This document shows positions 16,663 to 24,982 of a DNA stretch of 51,939 bases, one piece after another. The position numbers and the translations under genes are program-made. The DNA lies in the NCBI RefSeq assembly GCF_029763755.1, contig NZ_JARUVM010000029.1, positions 1-51,939 on the forward strand. The letters are read 5' to 3'. The first letter of the stretch is position 1, and each line of letters begins with the position of its first letter. Source of the DNA: Luteimonas sp. 8-5 (lineage in GTDB: Bacteria; Pseudomonadota; Gammaproteobacteria; Xanthomonadales; Xanthomonadaceae). The notes beneath the pieces are model-generated. The model saw only the letters and a program-made list of their open reading frames with translations, ran no database searches and had not been told where the DNA came from.

Positions 16663-17397
16663 TCAGGTCTCGGCGTCGGCGCCCAGCAGCAACAGGGCGG
16701 CGGCTGCGGCCGCCAGCCAGCTGCGTTGCGCGGCAGCGACGCCATCGGCCATGTGCACGTGGCCGGCGTTGAGCATGTCCACCACCATCACCACCTTGCC
16801 GTCGCGCAGCACCTCGAAGCCGTTGACGCCGTACGCGGGGATGGAGGTTCCCTCGTAACGATGCAGGCTGCGTACCTCATGGTCGCCCCACGGCGACTCG
16901 AGCCGGCCGTGCAATTGCGTGCCGTGTCGGGCGAGCGCGAGCACCATCGCATCGGCGACGTCGTCGACATCGACGCTTCGCAGGCCACAGCCCAGGACCG
17001 GTCCGCGCAGCGCGGTGAGGTCCAGCTCGGTGCGCGAGTCCACCCGGCCGGTCACCGTGTCGTGGCCCACGGCCCGGGAGCGCACCGCACATTGCACCTC
17101 GACCGGCATTTCACCGGGCGCTTCCAGGCTGAAGGCGTAGTCCCGGCTGCTGCCGGCGATGTCGATGCGGCCCACGGGCACGGCCCAGGAGAACGTGCCG
17201 CCGTCCTCCGGCTCGAGCGCGCTGTAAGGCCCGAACCGCAACGTTTCGCCGTAGCTGCGCGGGGAATGTCCCGAGACCGGCCATGCCGCGGCGCCGGCAG
17301 CGAAGCCCTCGGGCATCTGCAGCCGCACCGGTGCGCAGGCGGCCAGCAGGCAGGCCAGGCCGGCACCCATCACGCTCATCAAGATCACTTGTCGCAT
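16663..17397 (-). CDS. Predicted lipoprotein
   Basis: This 244-residue protein has a lipobox signal (MSVMGAGLACLLAACAP; lipidated Cys after LLAA). The mature region is beta-rich with paired Cys residues (VEVQCAVRSR and VLGCGLRS) that could form a disulfide. The C-terminus has a weakly hydrophobic Ala/Leu stretch (WLAAAAAALLLLGADAE), which is unusual for a lipoprotein and may be a helix packed against the protein. The function is not recognised. It is separated from the DUF885 gene by 62 bp and may be in the same transcription unit. Confidence 0.75.
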   Translation of the reverse strand: MRQVILMSVMGAGLACLLAACAPVRLQMPEGFAAGAAAWPVSGHSPRSYGETLRFGPYSALEPEDGGTFSWAVPVGRIDIAGSSRDYAFSLEAPGEMPVEVQCAVRSRAVGHDTVTGRVDSRTELDLTALRGPVLGCGLRSVDVDDVADAMVLALARHGTQLHGRLESPWGDHEVRSLHRYEGTSIPAYGVNGFEVLRDGKVVMVVDMLNAGHVHMADGVAAAQRSWLAAAAAALLLLGADAET

Positions 17398-17501
17398 GGC
17401 CGGCTCCCGAGGCGCAGGCGTGGAAGATATTGCGTGTACGCAGGCCGCGGTAGCTACCGGCCGGTGCCGTTCAGCGCGCAGAAAGGCTAGGCTTGTCGCA
17501 C

Positions 17502-18563
17502 ATGCCAGGCCCCTCCCACCGCTTCGCCGACTTCGTCCTCGACCCGGCCCAGCGCCAGCTCTGGCGCGGTGGCGAGCGGGTCGAGCTCAATGCCCGCTAC
17601 TTCGACGCCCTGGCCCTGCTGGTCCGAGAGCCGGGACGGTTGGTGAGCAAGGACCGATTCCTGGACGAAGTCTGGAACGGCGTGCCGGTAACCGAGGAAG
17701 CGCTGACCCAGTGCATCCGCACCTTGCGCCGATCACTGGGAGACAACGCCTCGGATCCGATTTTCATCGAGACGGTGCCCAAGCATGGCTACCGCTTCAT
17801 CGCGCCGGTGACGGCGGCGGATGGGGATAAAGCGAGTGCAGCAACACCCGCTTCCGGATGGAACTGGCGCAGCGCCCTGCTGCTAGCCGCCGCCGGCACC
17901 ACCGGCGCGGGCGTGGCCGGCGTCCTCGGCGGGCTGTTCTACGGTTTCGCGGGCGCCACCCAACCGCTCGCGCCCGGCATGGGCGCGGTCTCGATGCTGC
18001 TGGTGATGGTGTGTTTGACCATCGTCGCCGCGGTCGCTGGCGGCGCTGGCGTCAGCCTGGGCATCGCCGCATCGACGCTGCTGCCCGGATCTCACTGGCG
18101 CTGGACGATCCTGGGTGGCGCCATCGGCGGCATGTTCGTCGGCACGGTGGTGAAACTGCTCGGCCTGGACGCCTTCAACCTGCTGCTCGGGCGTTCGCCC
18201 GGCGACATCACCGGCGGCGCCGAAGGCCTGGTGCTCGGTGCAGCGGTCGGCTTCGGCGTGTGGTTCGGGGCACGCGGCGGCACTCCACCATGGACAGGGC
18301 GCAGCGTCACCGGCGCGGCGATCGCCGGCGTGGTCGCCGGCATCGCCATTCCGCTCGCTGGCGGCCGCCTGATGGGCGGCAGCCTGCAACTGCTGGCGAA
18401 CACCTTCGAAGGTTCGCGCTTGCAGCTGGACCGGATCGGCGCACTGTTCGGCGAAACCGCCTTCGGCCCCATCAGCCAGGCCGTTACCGGCGCGATGGAA
18501 GGTGCCTTGTTCGCCGCCTGCATCGTCGCAGCGATGGCCTGGCTCGGGCCGTCACGCGATTGA
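17502..18563 (+). CDS. OmpR/CadC-type winged-helix regulator with multi-pass membrane domain
   Basis: A 353-residue protein. Residues about 1-100 form a trans_reg_C winged helix (RFADFVLDPAQRQLWRGGERV, LNARYFDALALLVREPGRLVSK, LTQCIRTLRRSLGDNASDPIFIETVPKHGYRF). About 230 residues of glycine-rich hydrophobic sequence follow, with several GAxxG-style segments (GTTGAGVAGVLGGLFYGFAG, GGAIGGMFVGTVVKLLG, AAVGFGVWFGARGG). The usual CadC/ToxR layout is one helix plus a sensor or TPR domain; here the membrane part itself must be the sensor. ATG 17502 was preferred; TTG 17493 in frame is the alternative. Confidence 0.85.
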   Translation: MPGPSHRFADFVLDPAQRQLWRGGERVELNARYFDALALLVREPGRLVSKDRFLDEVWNGVPVTEEALTQCIRTLRRSLGDNASDPIFIETVPKHGYRFIAPVTAADGDKASAATPASGWNWRSALLLAAAGTTGAGVAGVLGGLFYGFAGATQPLAPGMGAVSMLLVMVCLTIVAAVAGGAGVSLGIAASTLLPGSHWRWTILGGAIGGMFVGTVVKLLGLDAFNLLLGRSPGDITGGAEGLVLGAAVGFGVWFGARGGTPPWTGRSVTGAAIAGVVAGIAIPLAGGRLMGGSLQLLANTFEGSRLQLDRIGALFGETAFGPISQAVTGAMEGALFAACIVAAMAWLGPSRD

Positions 18564-18577
18564 AGGTTGCGCGAGAT

Positions 18578-19081
18578 TCAGGGCCTTTCGATCGCGGTGA
18601 TCAGCGCCGCAGGATCTTCCGGCGTCAGGACGATATCGAAGCCTCCCGACGTCGGGATGTAGACGCGGTTCGCTTTGCCGGTTATCGCCGCGAACACGCG
18701 TTTGGAGCCGTTGGTGGTAAACCATCCCAAACTCAATCCGGGCCACCCCAACCCATTGGTCCTCCACCGGAGCCTGAAGGGATCGTCCGCCGGCAGCAAT
18801 CGCACATTGCGTGCATCGATTTGCGCCAATGGCATCCTGACCTTGTAGAACATTCCGCCTGCAATGAGATTCCCATCGGTTACGACGATCCGTACCGATC
18901 CGATGAGCGCCAGCACTACACCGAAGACAACAATGGCAAGCGCGACCGGCACGGCTCGAAATCCCTTGTCCATACCCAGGACGACCGACGCCACGACAGC
19001 CAGGGCCATCAGGACCAATGCACCGATGGATTTCCAGTTCAGTGCGCCTATAGCGAAAACCTGCGTATCCATGCTTCCCAT
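18578..19081 (-). CDS. Membrane-anchored PH-domain-like protein
   Basis: This 167-residue protein has two adjacent hydrophobic helices near the N-terminus (IGALVLMALAVVASVVLGM and VPVALAIVVFGVVLALIG). A beta-rich domain follows (VRIVVTDGNLIAGGMFYKVRM, PLAQIDARNVRLL, VYIPTSGGFDIVLTPEDP, then a final helix AALITAIERP). This is the layout of bacterial PH-like (YdbT/DUF304-type) membrane proteins. It starts 5 bases after the stop of the Tat-signal protein gene and is the last gene of the radical SAM operon. GC content is below that of its surroundings. A start at ATG 19072 is also possible. Confidence 0.7.
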   Translation of the reverse strand: MGSMDTQVFAIGALNWKSIGALVLMALAVVASVVLGMDKGFRAVPVALAIVVFGVVLALIGSVRIVVTDGNLIAGGMFYKVRMPLAQIDARNVRLLPADDPFRLRWRTNGLGWPGLSLGWFTTNGSKRVFAAITGKANRVYIPTSGGFDIVLTPEDPAALITAIERP

Positions 19082-19086
19082 CGCGT

Positions 19087-20091
19087 CTACACACCGATCA
19101 TTCTATAAGCATAAAGGGACATCGCCTCCGCGAGGCGGCCAACGCCATCTTCGGAGATGTCCAGGATGCCTGCGCCCTTCATCGCGGAGACAATGGCAAC
19201 GCTCTCGGCCAGGATCAACTCCCGCGCCCCGTGCGCGAGAATCTCCTTGTCCCCGGTAAGCGCGGCCAATCTCGTGGCACGTTCATAGTTCTTGACGAGA
19301 TTCGGGTCGGCCTCTGCTAGCCGGCCAAAACTCGTGCCGGGGAAATTCGCCACAAGCGGTCCGCCGATCACCCATCCTGCCGTGTACACCCAGAGAACCG
19401 CGGCGGCTGCCACCGTAACTACGACAAGAGCGATTGATACGACGACCAATGCGATCGATGGCGATCCTTCGAGCTCGGATGACATCAGCTTGTAGGTAAT
19501 CGCCAGATCGTCTTCCGAGGCGCCACACCCCGATGCCGAAAGGATCGCAAGGAAAGCTTCGCGGTCTGCAGTCGGGATCCTATCGATGTTGGACAACAGC
19601 AGATCGCGAATCTCGTCCGCATTCTTGGCCAAGGTCTTCTCGAGTTCTTTCTGGAGAAAACTCGCATCGAACCCAAGAACTCCCGTTGTCTTGAGATGCT
19701 GCATGAACGCAACATGATCCTTCCTGGTAATTGCGTCGCGCGCAGCGGGACTAGACAAGGCCACGACAAGCTTGACCGTCTCGTCTTCCAGCGTCCCGTC
19801 CGAATGATCCAACCCGTGCATCTCCAGGTACTTGGCGGGAGATTCGGCAAATGCCCTGCTTTCTTCAGGTGAATTGAGCACGCCAACAACGACCGACGAC
19901 ACCCCTTTCAGCTTGGCCCAGAATCGCGGTGGCAAGCCGGAGCGGGCAAGCGGAAGCACAAGCTTTTCCCCCAGATCATTGCAACCTGGAGACACGCTGC
20001 CCGGCGTTCCAAACAACCGGGTCCCCGCTGATACGTTTCCTGCGAGTACCGGCGCAACCAACGCCGCCTTGATGAACTTCCTCCGCTTCAT
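19087..20091 (-). CDS. Tat-exported protein with leader-like domain, candidate radical SAM substrate
   Basis: A 334-residue protein. ATG 20091 is preceded by GGGAGA at 7 bases. The N-terminus (MKRRKFIKAALVAPVLAGNV) matches the twin-arginine RRxF(I/L)K signal. Around 65-95 the segment VVVGVLNSPEESRAFAESPA followed by KYLEMHGL recalls the D/SPxxYLxxxGL helix of several RiPP leader peptides. A hydrophobic span at about 211-245 could insert in the membrane. Only a few Cys residues are present (near 37 and 189, the latter in SASGCGAS). It overlaps the radical SAM stop by four bases. It may be the modified substrate or an accessory. No family is recognised. Confidence 0.72.
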   Translation of the reverse strand: MKRRKFIKAALVAPVLAGNVSAGTRLFGTPGSVSPGCNDLGEKLVLPLARSGLPPRFWAKLKGVSSVVVGVLNSPEESRAFAESPAKYLEMHGLDHSDGTLEDETVKLVVALSSPAARDAITRKDHVAFMQHLKTTGVLGFDASFLQKELEKTLAKNADEIRDLLLSNIDRIPTADREAFLAILSASGCGASEDDLAITYKLMSSELEGSPSIALVVVSIALVVVTVAAAAVLWVYTAGWVIGGPLVANFPGTSFGRLAEADPNLVKNYERATRLAALTGDKEILAHGARELILAESVAIVSAMKGAGILDISEDGVGRLAEAMSLYAYRMIGV

Positions 20092-21119
20092 TTGGACATC
20101 TCCCTTGCGTTGGAGGCCTGGATTCCATCCACGGCCTGTTTGATCGCGAAACGGGTCATTACCTCTTCGACATATGACGGGAACAACGCAACAATCTTTT
20201 CCCTTATTTCTGGAGTCTTGTGCAGGATCGCGCAAGCCTGACATCCGTGTACAACGCCCTCCAAGTAGGTTCCAGCGGCATCCCCCATGACCTTTTCGAT
20301 AATGGAATAGGGGCCGTCCATGCGGATCCAGTACTTCATGAAATCATCTGCCTGGGCGCGGTACAGCGAACCCATGTTGCTGCCGTCGTTCTTGCCGAGG
20401 CGCATTTCCGGAATATGCTCCAAGGTGAGTCCGCAACACGCGGACAGATTGTCGTGCGGCGTCAAGACAACATTCTCGAAAACCTGCGAGCACCCCTTGC
20501 GAAGCAAGGCGATGTCGGCTTCCTGCCGTCGAACGGGAGCGTCGTCGTGGAATGGCATCCAGAAGTTGTTGACGATCCTGAAGCGCCTGTCATCCAGGAG
20601 CCGCTTGATACGCGCGTTCCCCCTGAGCGACAGATAACAGTCGCTTTCGGATGTGTCCGTCTCGACCGTGACCAGGACTTCGATGCCACTCCCGATCGCC
20701 GCCTCGGCTGCATTGATGATGCTGTCTTCTGGTACGAACTCCTGATGGTCCCGCCCGGTGCTCAAGTTCAGCTCCCCAAGACCGGCCTCCTTCAGTTCCG
20801 CGCAGACCCGGATAGCTCGCTCCAGGCGCTTGGCCCACGAGCCGTTGGAGACGATCCTGGTCTTGAGTCCGAGCGCTGTTGCATGCGCTACGCTCCGGGT
20901 CAGCTCCTCCTTCAGGAGAAATGCTTCCCCGCCGCTGAAGACGACGAGTCCCAACTCGCGGAACTCATTTTTCGCCTCGGAAATGCGCGCCCGGATCACC
21001 TCGCCTTCCAGGCCACCCTTGATGGCTGGGCTGGACTCGAAGCAACATTGCTTGCAGGCAGCCGTGCACTGGTATGTGCACAGCACGGTGATGCTCTTGG
21101 GTTCGATCAGGCATTCCAT
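20088..21119 (-). CDS. Radical SAM enzyme with SPASM-like C-terminal cysteines
   Basis: A 343-residue protein. The [4Fe-4S]/SAM motif is CTAACKQC (Cys 18, 22, 25). The GGE-type SAM-binding loop is VVFSGGEAFLLKEE, and the barrel continues with TRIVSNGSWAKR and ELNLSTGRDHQEF. The C-terminal third has Cys at about 210, 228-229, 293 and 296 (LSACCGL, HGCQACAIL), as expected for auxiliary iron-sulfur clusters of the SPASM/twitch type. ATG 21119 was chosen because GGAG lies 7 bases upstream; the open frame reaches 21197. It is the first gene of a three-gene operon. The substrate is unknown, and post-translational peptide modification is the commonest role of such enzymes. Confidence 0.88.
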   Translation of the reverse strand: MECLIEPKSITVLCTYQCTAACKQCCFESSPAIKGGLEGEVIRARISEAKNEFRELGLVVFSGGEAFLLKEELTRSVAHATALGLKTRIVSNGSWAKRLERAIRVCAELKEAGLGELNLSTGRDHQEFVPEDSIINAAEAAIGSGIEVLVTVETDTSESDCYLSLRGNARIKRLLDDRRFRIVNNFWMPFHDDAPVRRQEADIALLRKGCSQVFENVVLTPHDNLSACCGLTLEHIPEMRLGKNDGSNMGSLYRAQADDFMKYWIRMDGPYSIIEKVMGDAAGTYLEGVVHGCQACAILHKTPEIREKIVALFPSYVEEVMTRFAIKQAVDGIQASNAREMSK

Positions 21120-21250
21120 TGCCATACTCCATTTGATGTCGCCAGCACATTGCATGCCGGCTCGCCGAATATAGCGATCGGCCGACCCCGATTTCAAGCG
21201 TCATTTGACCCTTGGGGCAACGCCCGCCCCGCCGTGCTAGCTTGCGGCTG

Positions 21251-22588
21251 ATGACGACCCCGTCGCCGGCCCAGCCCAACCCGTCCCAGCCCGCCCTGCG
21301 CCGTGCCGTCGGCCGCTGGCAGCTGTTCGGCCTGTCGATCAACGACGTCGTCGGCAGCGGCATCTACCTGTTGCCCGCCGCAGCGGCTGCATTGCTGGGA
21401 CCGGCGAGCCTGTGGGGCATCCTGCTGGCCGGCCTGGCGGTGAGCCTGCTGGTGCTGTGCTACGCGCAGGCAGCCAGCTACTTCGATACGCCCGGCGGCA
21501 GTTATCTCTACGCGCGCGAGGCGTTCGGGCCGCTGGTCGGCTTCGAGATCGGCTGGATGCTGGTGCTCACGCGCATCGCCAGTGCCGCCGCGCTGAGCAA
21601 CGGCCTGGCCGAGGCGGTGACGCATTTCTGGCCCGGCGCGGCAAGCGGCGGAGCCCGGGTCGCGATCGTGACCGCGTCGATCGCCTTCCTGATCGCGATC
21701 AACATCCTCGGCGTGCGCGCCGCCGCGCGCACCGGCGTGCTGCTGGCGATCGCCAAGATGCTGCCGCTGCTGATGTTCATCGCCATCGGTGCGATGTACG
21801 TGGACATGTCGCAGGCCGCGGTGCTGGCCGCCGACATTCCGCTGGCCGACCTGGGCGAGGCGGCCTTGCTGCTGCTGTTCGCCTACGCCGGGTTCGAGAA
21901 CCTGCCGGCGGCCGCCGGCGAATATCGCAACCCGCGTCGCGACGTGCCGTTCGCGATGCTGGCGATGATCGCCACGGTCACGGCGGTGTACGTCGCGGTG
22001 CAATGGGTCGCGCTGGGCACCTTGCCAGGTCTGGCGCAGTCGCAGACGCCGCTGGCCGAAGCCGCCTCGCTGTTCAGCGGAAGCTGGCTGGTGTGGGTGC
22101 TCACGGTGGGCGCGGCGGTGTCGATCCTGGGCACGACCGGCAACACCATGATGCTCGGGCCGCGCTATTTGCTCGCGCTGGCCAACGACGGTTTCGGCCC
22201 GCGTTCGATGACCCGCATCCATCCGCGTTTCCGCACGCCGGTGACCGCGATCATGGTGATCGGCGTGCTGTCGCTGGTGCTGGCATTGAGCGGATCGTTC
22301 GTGCAGCTGGCGCTGCTGTCGGTGGTGGCGCGGCTGGTGACTTACGTCAGCACCGCCCTATCGGCGGTGGTGCTGCAGCGCCGCCATGGTCAACGCGAGG
22401 GCTCGCTGCGCTTGCCCGGCGGCGCGGTGATTCCGGTGGCCGCGACGGTGCTGTCGCTTGGCCTGCTGGCCAGCGCCAGCGTGCACAACCTGGTCGCCGG
22501 TGCCGTGGCACTGGTGGCCGGCGCGCTGATCTACCGATTCTGGCGCCGCGACCTCACGGCATCGATAGCCGCGGCAGATCGATCGTGA
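21251..22588 (+). CDS. APC-family amino acid/polyamine permease
   Basis: This 445-residue inner-membrane transporter has about 12 hydrophobic segments. Typical APC sequences are LFGLSINDVVGSGIYLLPAA in TM1, with the unwound GSGI segment, then YFDTPGGSYLYAREAFGPLVG between TM2 and TM3, and LLLFAYAGFENLPAAAGE in TM6, where the substrate-contact segment sits. Start MTTPSPAQPN at 21251 is favoured over the longer frame. The substrate (amino acid or amine) cannot be told. The 3' end overlaps the convergent kinase gene by 35 bp. Confidence 0.92.
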   Translation: MTTPSPAQPNPSQPALRRAVGRWQLFGLSINDVVGSGIYLLPAAAAALLGPASLWGILLAGLAVSLLVLCYAQAASYFDTPGGSYLYAREAFGPLVGFEIGWMLVLTRIASAAALSNGLAEAVTHFWPGAASGGARVAIVTASIAFLIAINILGVRAAARTGVLLAIAKMLPLLMFIAIGAMYVDMSQAAVLAADIPLADLGEAALLLLFAYAGFENLPAAAGEYRNPRRDVPFAMLAMIATVTAVYVAVQWVALGTLPGLAQSQTPLAEAASLFSGSWLVWVLTVGAAVSILGTTGNTMMLGPRYLLALANDGFGPRSMTRIHPRFRTPVTAIMVIGVLSLVLALSGSFVQLALLSVVARLVTYVSTALSAVVLQRRHGQREGSLRLPGGAVIPVAATVLSLGLLASASVHNLVAGAVALVAGALIYRFWRRDLTASIAAADRS

Positions 22589-23687
22589 AGACGCATCCGC
22601 GGCCCGGTAGATCCCGGGCGCGGAGGTGGCCGCCATTGGCTTCTACGCTGCGGCGCGCGATCGCCAACCCCAGTCCCAGGCCCGACCTGTCCTCGTCGGC
22701 CTGGACAAAGGGCATGAAGAGCGCCTCGACGTCGCCGCCCGGCAGGCCGCCGCACTCGTCCTTGACCTCGACCAGGATGCGATCGGCCGCGGCATAGGCC
22801 TGCAACCGCACCTCGGTGCCCGGGCGGGTGTACTTGAATGCGTTCTGGAGCAGATTGCCGACGGCCGAGAACAACAGGTCGCGATCGGCATCGACCGCCA
22901 GTTCCGGGTCCACTTCCGCGACGCGCAACGTGCAGCCCTTCACCGATGCCTCCAGGTCCGCGGCGGATTTGAGTTCGCCGATGAAGCTGGCGAGCGAGAA
23001 CACTTTCTGGCGCACATCCACGCCGGCATTCATCCGCACTTCCGACAGCGACCGGTCGATGAGATTGCGCAGGTTCACCAGGCTGCGGTCGAGCACGGCG
23101 CCGGTTGCGCTGTTCACGCCGACGTTGCCCGTCTTCATCACCATCAGCGCCAGGGTGGCGGTGCTGAGGTGATTGCGCAGTTCGTGGGCGAAATAACCCA
23201 GGTGCTCCTTGAAGGCAATGGCCTGGCGATCGGCGACGACGAAGTCGCGCTGGTAGGTATATTCGGTAATCGCGTTCGCAATGGCGTTGTCGAGGCACCG
23301 GTTGAGGGTGCGGAACTCCTCCATCGTGAATGGAGAATCCTGCTCGAGCGCCAGTCCGGTGATCGATTGGCACAGATCGCCGTAGTCGTGGACCAACTCT
23401 TCCACGGTGAAGCCGTTCTCCAGCAGTTCGCGCCCGTGCGCGGCAGCCGACTTGCCCATTTCGGACAGCACCGGCTGGCCGCCGCCACTGGGACCGGACA
23501 CCTCGCGGCTGCGCAGCGGTTCGACGCCTTCCTCGACCTGCAGCGTCTTGATCAACTGGTCGAGGAACACGGTGATGCCGTGGTCGAGCTCGATGGCGAG
23601 CGGCCCGGGCAAGGCGCGCAAGGCGACCTTGGCCCGGCAGCGGGCGATGAGCTCGCTCCGGTGATCGGTGAGGAAGCGATGCAACAT
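22554..23687 (-). CDS. Soluble sensor histidine kinase with RsbRD-like N-terminal domain
   Basis: A 377-residue protein (from ATG 23687). Residues about 1-145 are helical (MLHRFLTDHRSELIARCRAK, ITVFLDQLIKTL, GFTVEELVHDYGDLCQSITG), as in the RsbR/globin-like sensor domains of some kinases. His 168 in YFAHELRNHLSTATLAL is the phosphoacceptor. HATPase motifs are GNLLQNAFKYTRPG, VKDECGGLPGG and SGLGLGLAIARRSVEANGG. No transmembrane helix is seen and no response regulator is adjacent. An in-frame GTG at 23753 would add 22 residues. Confidence 0.9.
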   Translation of the reverse strand: MLHRFLTDHRSELIARCRAKVALRALPGPLAIELDHGITVFLDQLIKTLQVEEGVEPLRSREVSGPSGGGQPVLSEMGKSAAAHGRELLENGFTVEELVHDYGDLCQSITGLALEQDSPFTMEEFRTLNRCLDNAIANAITEYTYQRDFVVADRQAIAFKEHLGYFAHELRNHLSTATLALMVMKTGNVGVNSATGAVLDRSLVNLRNLIDRSLSEVRMNAGVDVRQKVFSLASFIGELKSAADLEASVKGCTLRVAEVDPELAVDADRDLLFSAVGNLLQNAFKYTRPGTEVRLQAYAAADRILVEVKDECGGLPGGDVEALFMPFVQADEDRSGLGLGLAIARRSVEANGGHLRARDLPGRGCVFTIDLPRLSMP

Positions 23688-23826
23688 GGCCGGCAGTTTA
23701 CTCGCGCTGCCGGCGACCGTCGTCACATGAATGGCCGTGGCGGGTTTCACCACACCTTACCCACCGCCCCGGTACGGTGGCCTTGCGATGTGGAACCCGC
23801 ATTCCTTCGGTTCCCGGAGAAACACC

Positions 23827-23979
23827 ATGAACAACGACACCGACAACAAGACCGGCCAGAACAAGAACCCGAACCAGGACGGCGCGCAGAAGGATGGCGA
23901 CAAGAGCAAGGAGGCCGCGCCGGGCAAGGACCAGGGCACCGGCAGGACCGAACCCGGCACCGGGAACGAAAGGAAGTAG
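23827..23979 (+). CDS. Small hydrophilic, probably disordered protein
   Basis: This 50-residue protein (MNNDTDNKTGQNKNPNQDGA...) is almost entirely Asn, Asp, Gln, Lys, Gly, Glu and Pro, with no hydrophobic core. The ATG follows a good GGAGA Shine-Dalgarno, and the gene is followed by a strong hairpin. Both points argue for real expression. The composition resembles stress-related hydrophilic or general-stress peptides. The function is not assigned. Confidence 0.7.
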   Translation: MNNDTDNKTGQNKNPNQDGAQKDGDKSKEAAPGKDQGTGRTEPGTGNERK

Positions 23980-24008
23980 TCCCCGGCGTTTCCAGGGATG
24001 GATGCAAC

Positions 24009-24036
24009 GACAGCGCCGCCCTCGGGCGGCGCTGTC
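24009..24036 (+). terminator. Perfect 12-bp hairpin with CTCG tetraloop
   Basis: GACAGCGCCGCC at 24009-24020 pairs without mismatch with GGCGGCGCTGTC at 24025-24036 around a four-base CTCG loop. It lies 30 bp after the small hydrophilic protein. No T-run follows, so termination would be hairpin-assisted, or the stem stabilises the 3' end of the message. It may also serve the convergent gene at 24060-24296. Confidence 0.65.
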
Positions 24037-24059
24037 ACATGGGGCATTGCCGCATGGCG

Positions 24060-24296
24060 CTAGCGGCGGCGCGCAGGGGCATACCGGTCAAGCGATCGCC
24101 GCCGCCATTCGCCCGCGGGACCGGCGGAGGACCAGCGCGGCGCTACGGCCGGCCGACACGACGCCACCGCCACCGCGGCAATCGGTGGCCAACCGACGCG
24201 AAGCGGTGTTACGCGGCGGACTTGCACGGGACAGGTCGCCAGGGCGGACAGGAAGTGCCTGGCGCGTTGCATGAAGGGCTGAGTAGGGGAATCCAT
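24060..24296 (-). CDS. Small hypothetical protein
   Basis: This is a 78-residue basic reading frame (MDSPTQPFMQRARHFLSALA...). The main support is a good ribosome-binding site: AGGAG lies about 7 bases before ATG 24296. The composition (Arg, Pro, Ala, Val) has no recognisable domain, and high-GC sequence yields such frames by chance. It may be a real small basic protein or a spurious frame in an otherwise empty 390-bp gap between the small hydrophilic protein and the membrane protein gene. Confidence 0.35.
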   Translation of the reverse strand: MDSPTQPFMQRARHFLSALATCPVQVRRVTPLRVGWPPIAAVAVASCRPAVAPRWSSAGPAGEWRRRSLDRYAPARRR

Positions 24297-24365
24297 CGGT
24301 TGCTCCTGAAGTTGCAGCCACTATGCGCGAGTCGGCGGCATCGTGCCGCATCGCAGCAATCCGGT

Positions 24366-24887
24366 TCACCCGGGGTGCAGCGCGGCATGGCGGAACAGGC
24401 TTGCCGAGAACAGCCAGGGCAACACGAAACCGAGCGCAAGCACGGCACCGCGGGTGTCCCAGCCCGCGACCAGCGCGACCAGGCCAATGGCACCGTGGAG
24501 CGCCGCGGTCGCATACAGCGACCAGGCCATCCCCGCCGGCCGGAACCACGACAGCAGCGCTCCCGCCGCGCCGACCACGAGCGCGACCAGGAACAAAAGG
24601 TTGTACGCATTTTCCTCGCTGCCGATCATGCCGACCGCACCATTGACCCAGACCACCAGGAAGCCGGTGACCACCGCCACGCCCACCCCGGCGCGGTACG
24701 CCCGGCTCGGCGACATCCGGCTCACCACCTCGTAGGCGGCACAGGCCACCAGCAGCATCCCGGCCCAGAACACGAAGTCGAACGTGGTCCAGTTGACCTC
24801 GTCGGTGAACTGCATCGCCACCAGCGGCAGCAGCCACAGCGCCGCCGCCAGCCCCCAGATCGCGATCCGCAAACGATTGCCCGCCAT
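24366..24887 (-). CDS. Multi-pass membrane protein
   Basis: This 173-residue protein starts MAGNRLRIAIWGLAAALWLL. The ATG at 24887 has GAGGAGG just upstream, so the much longer open frame to 25046 is not used. Five hydrophobic segments are visible (WGLAAALWLLPLVAMQF, FVFWAGMLLVACAAYEVV, GVGVAVVTGFLVVWVNGAVG, NLLFLVALVVGAAGALLSWF, and a last one around LVALVAGWDTRGAVLALGFVLPWLF). A small water-filled or regulatory role is possible but unassigned. It lies 95 bp after the metallophosphoesterase stop. Confidence 0.82.
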   Translation of the reverse strand: MAGNRLRIAIWGLAAALWLLPLVAMQFTDEVNWTTFDFVFWAGMLLVACAAYEVVSRMSPSRAYRAGVGVAVVTGFLVVWVNGAVGMIGSEENAYNLLFLVALVVGAAGALLSWFRPAGMAWSLYATAALHGAIGLVALVAGWDTRGAVLALGFVLPWLFSASLFRHAALHPG

Positions 24888-24982
24888 TGCCGTCCTCCTC
24901 CGATCGAATGAGGGCTGCAGCTTGCCGGCGCGGCCAGCAAGGCGCATGAGCGGCCCATGAGCAATGGATGAGCAATTGCTGA

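Noticed and set aside
22554-23753. Longer start for the histidine kinase (GTG 23753)
   Set aside because: The extra 22 residues have no family resemblance and the ATG at 23687 begins the helical sensor domain.
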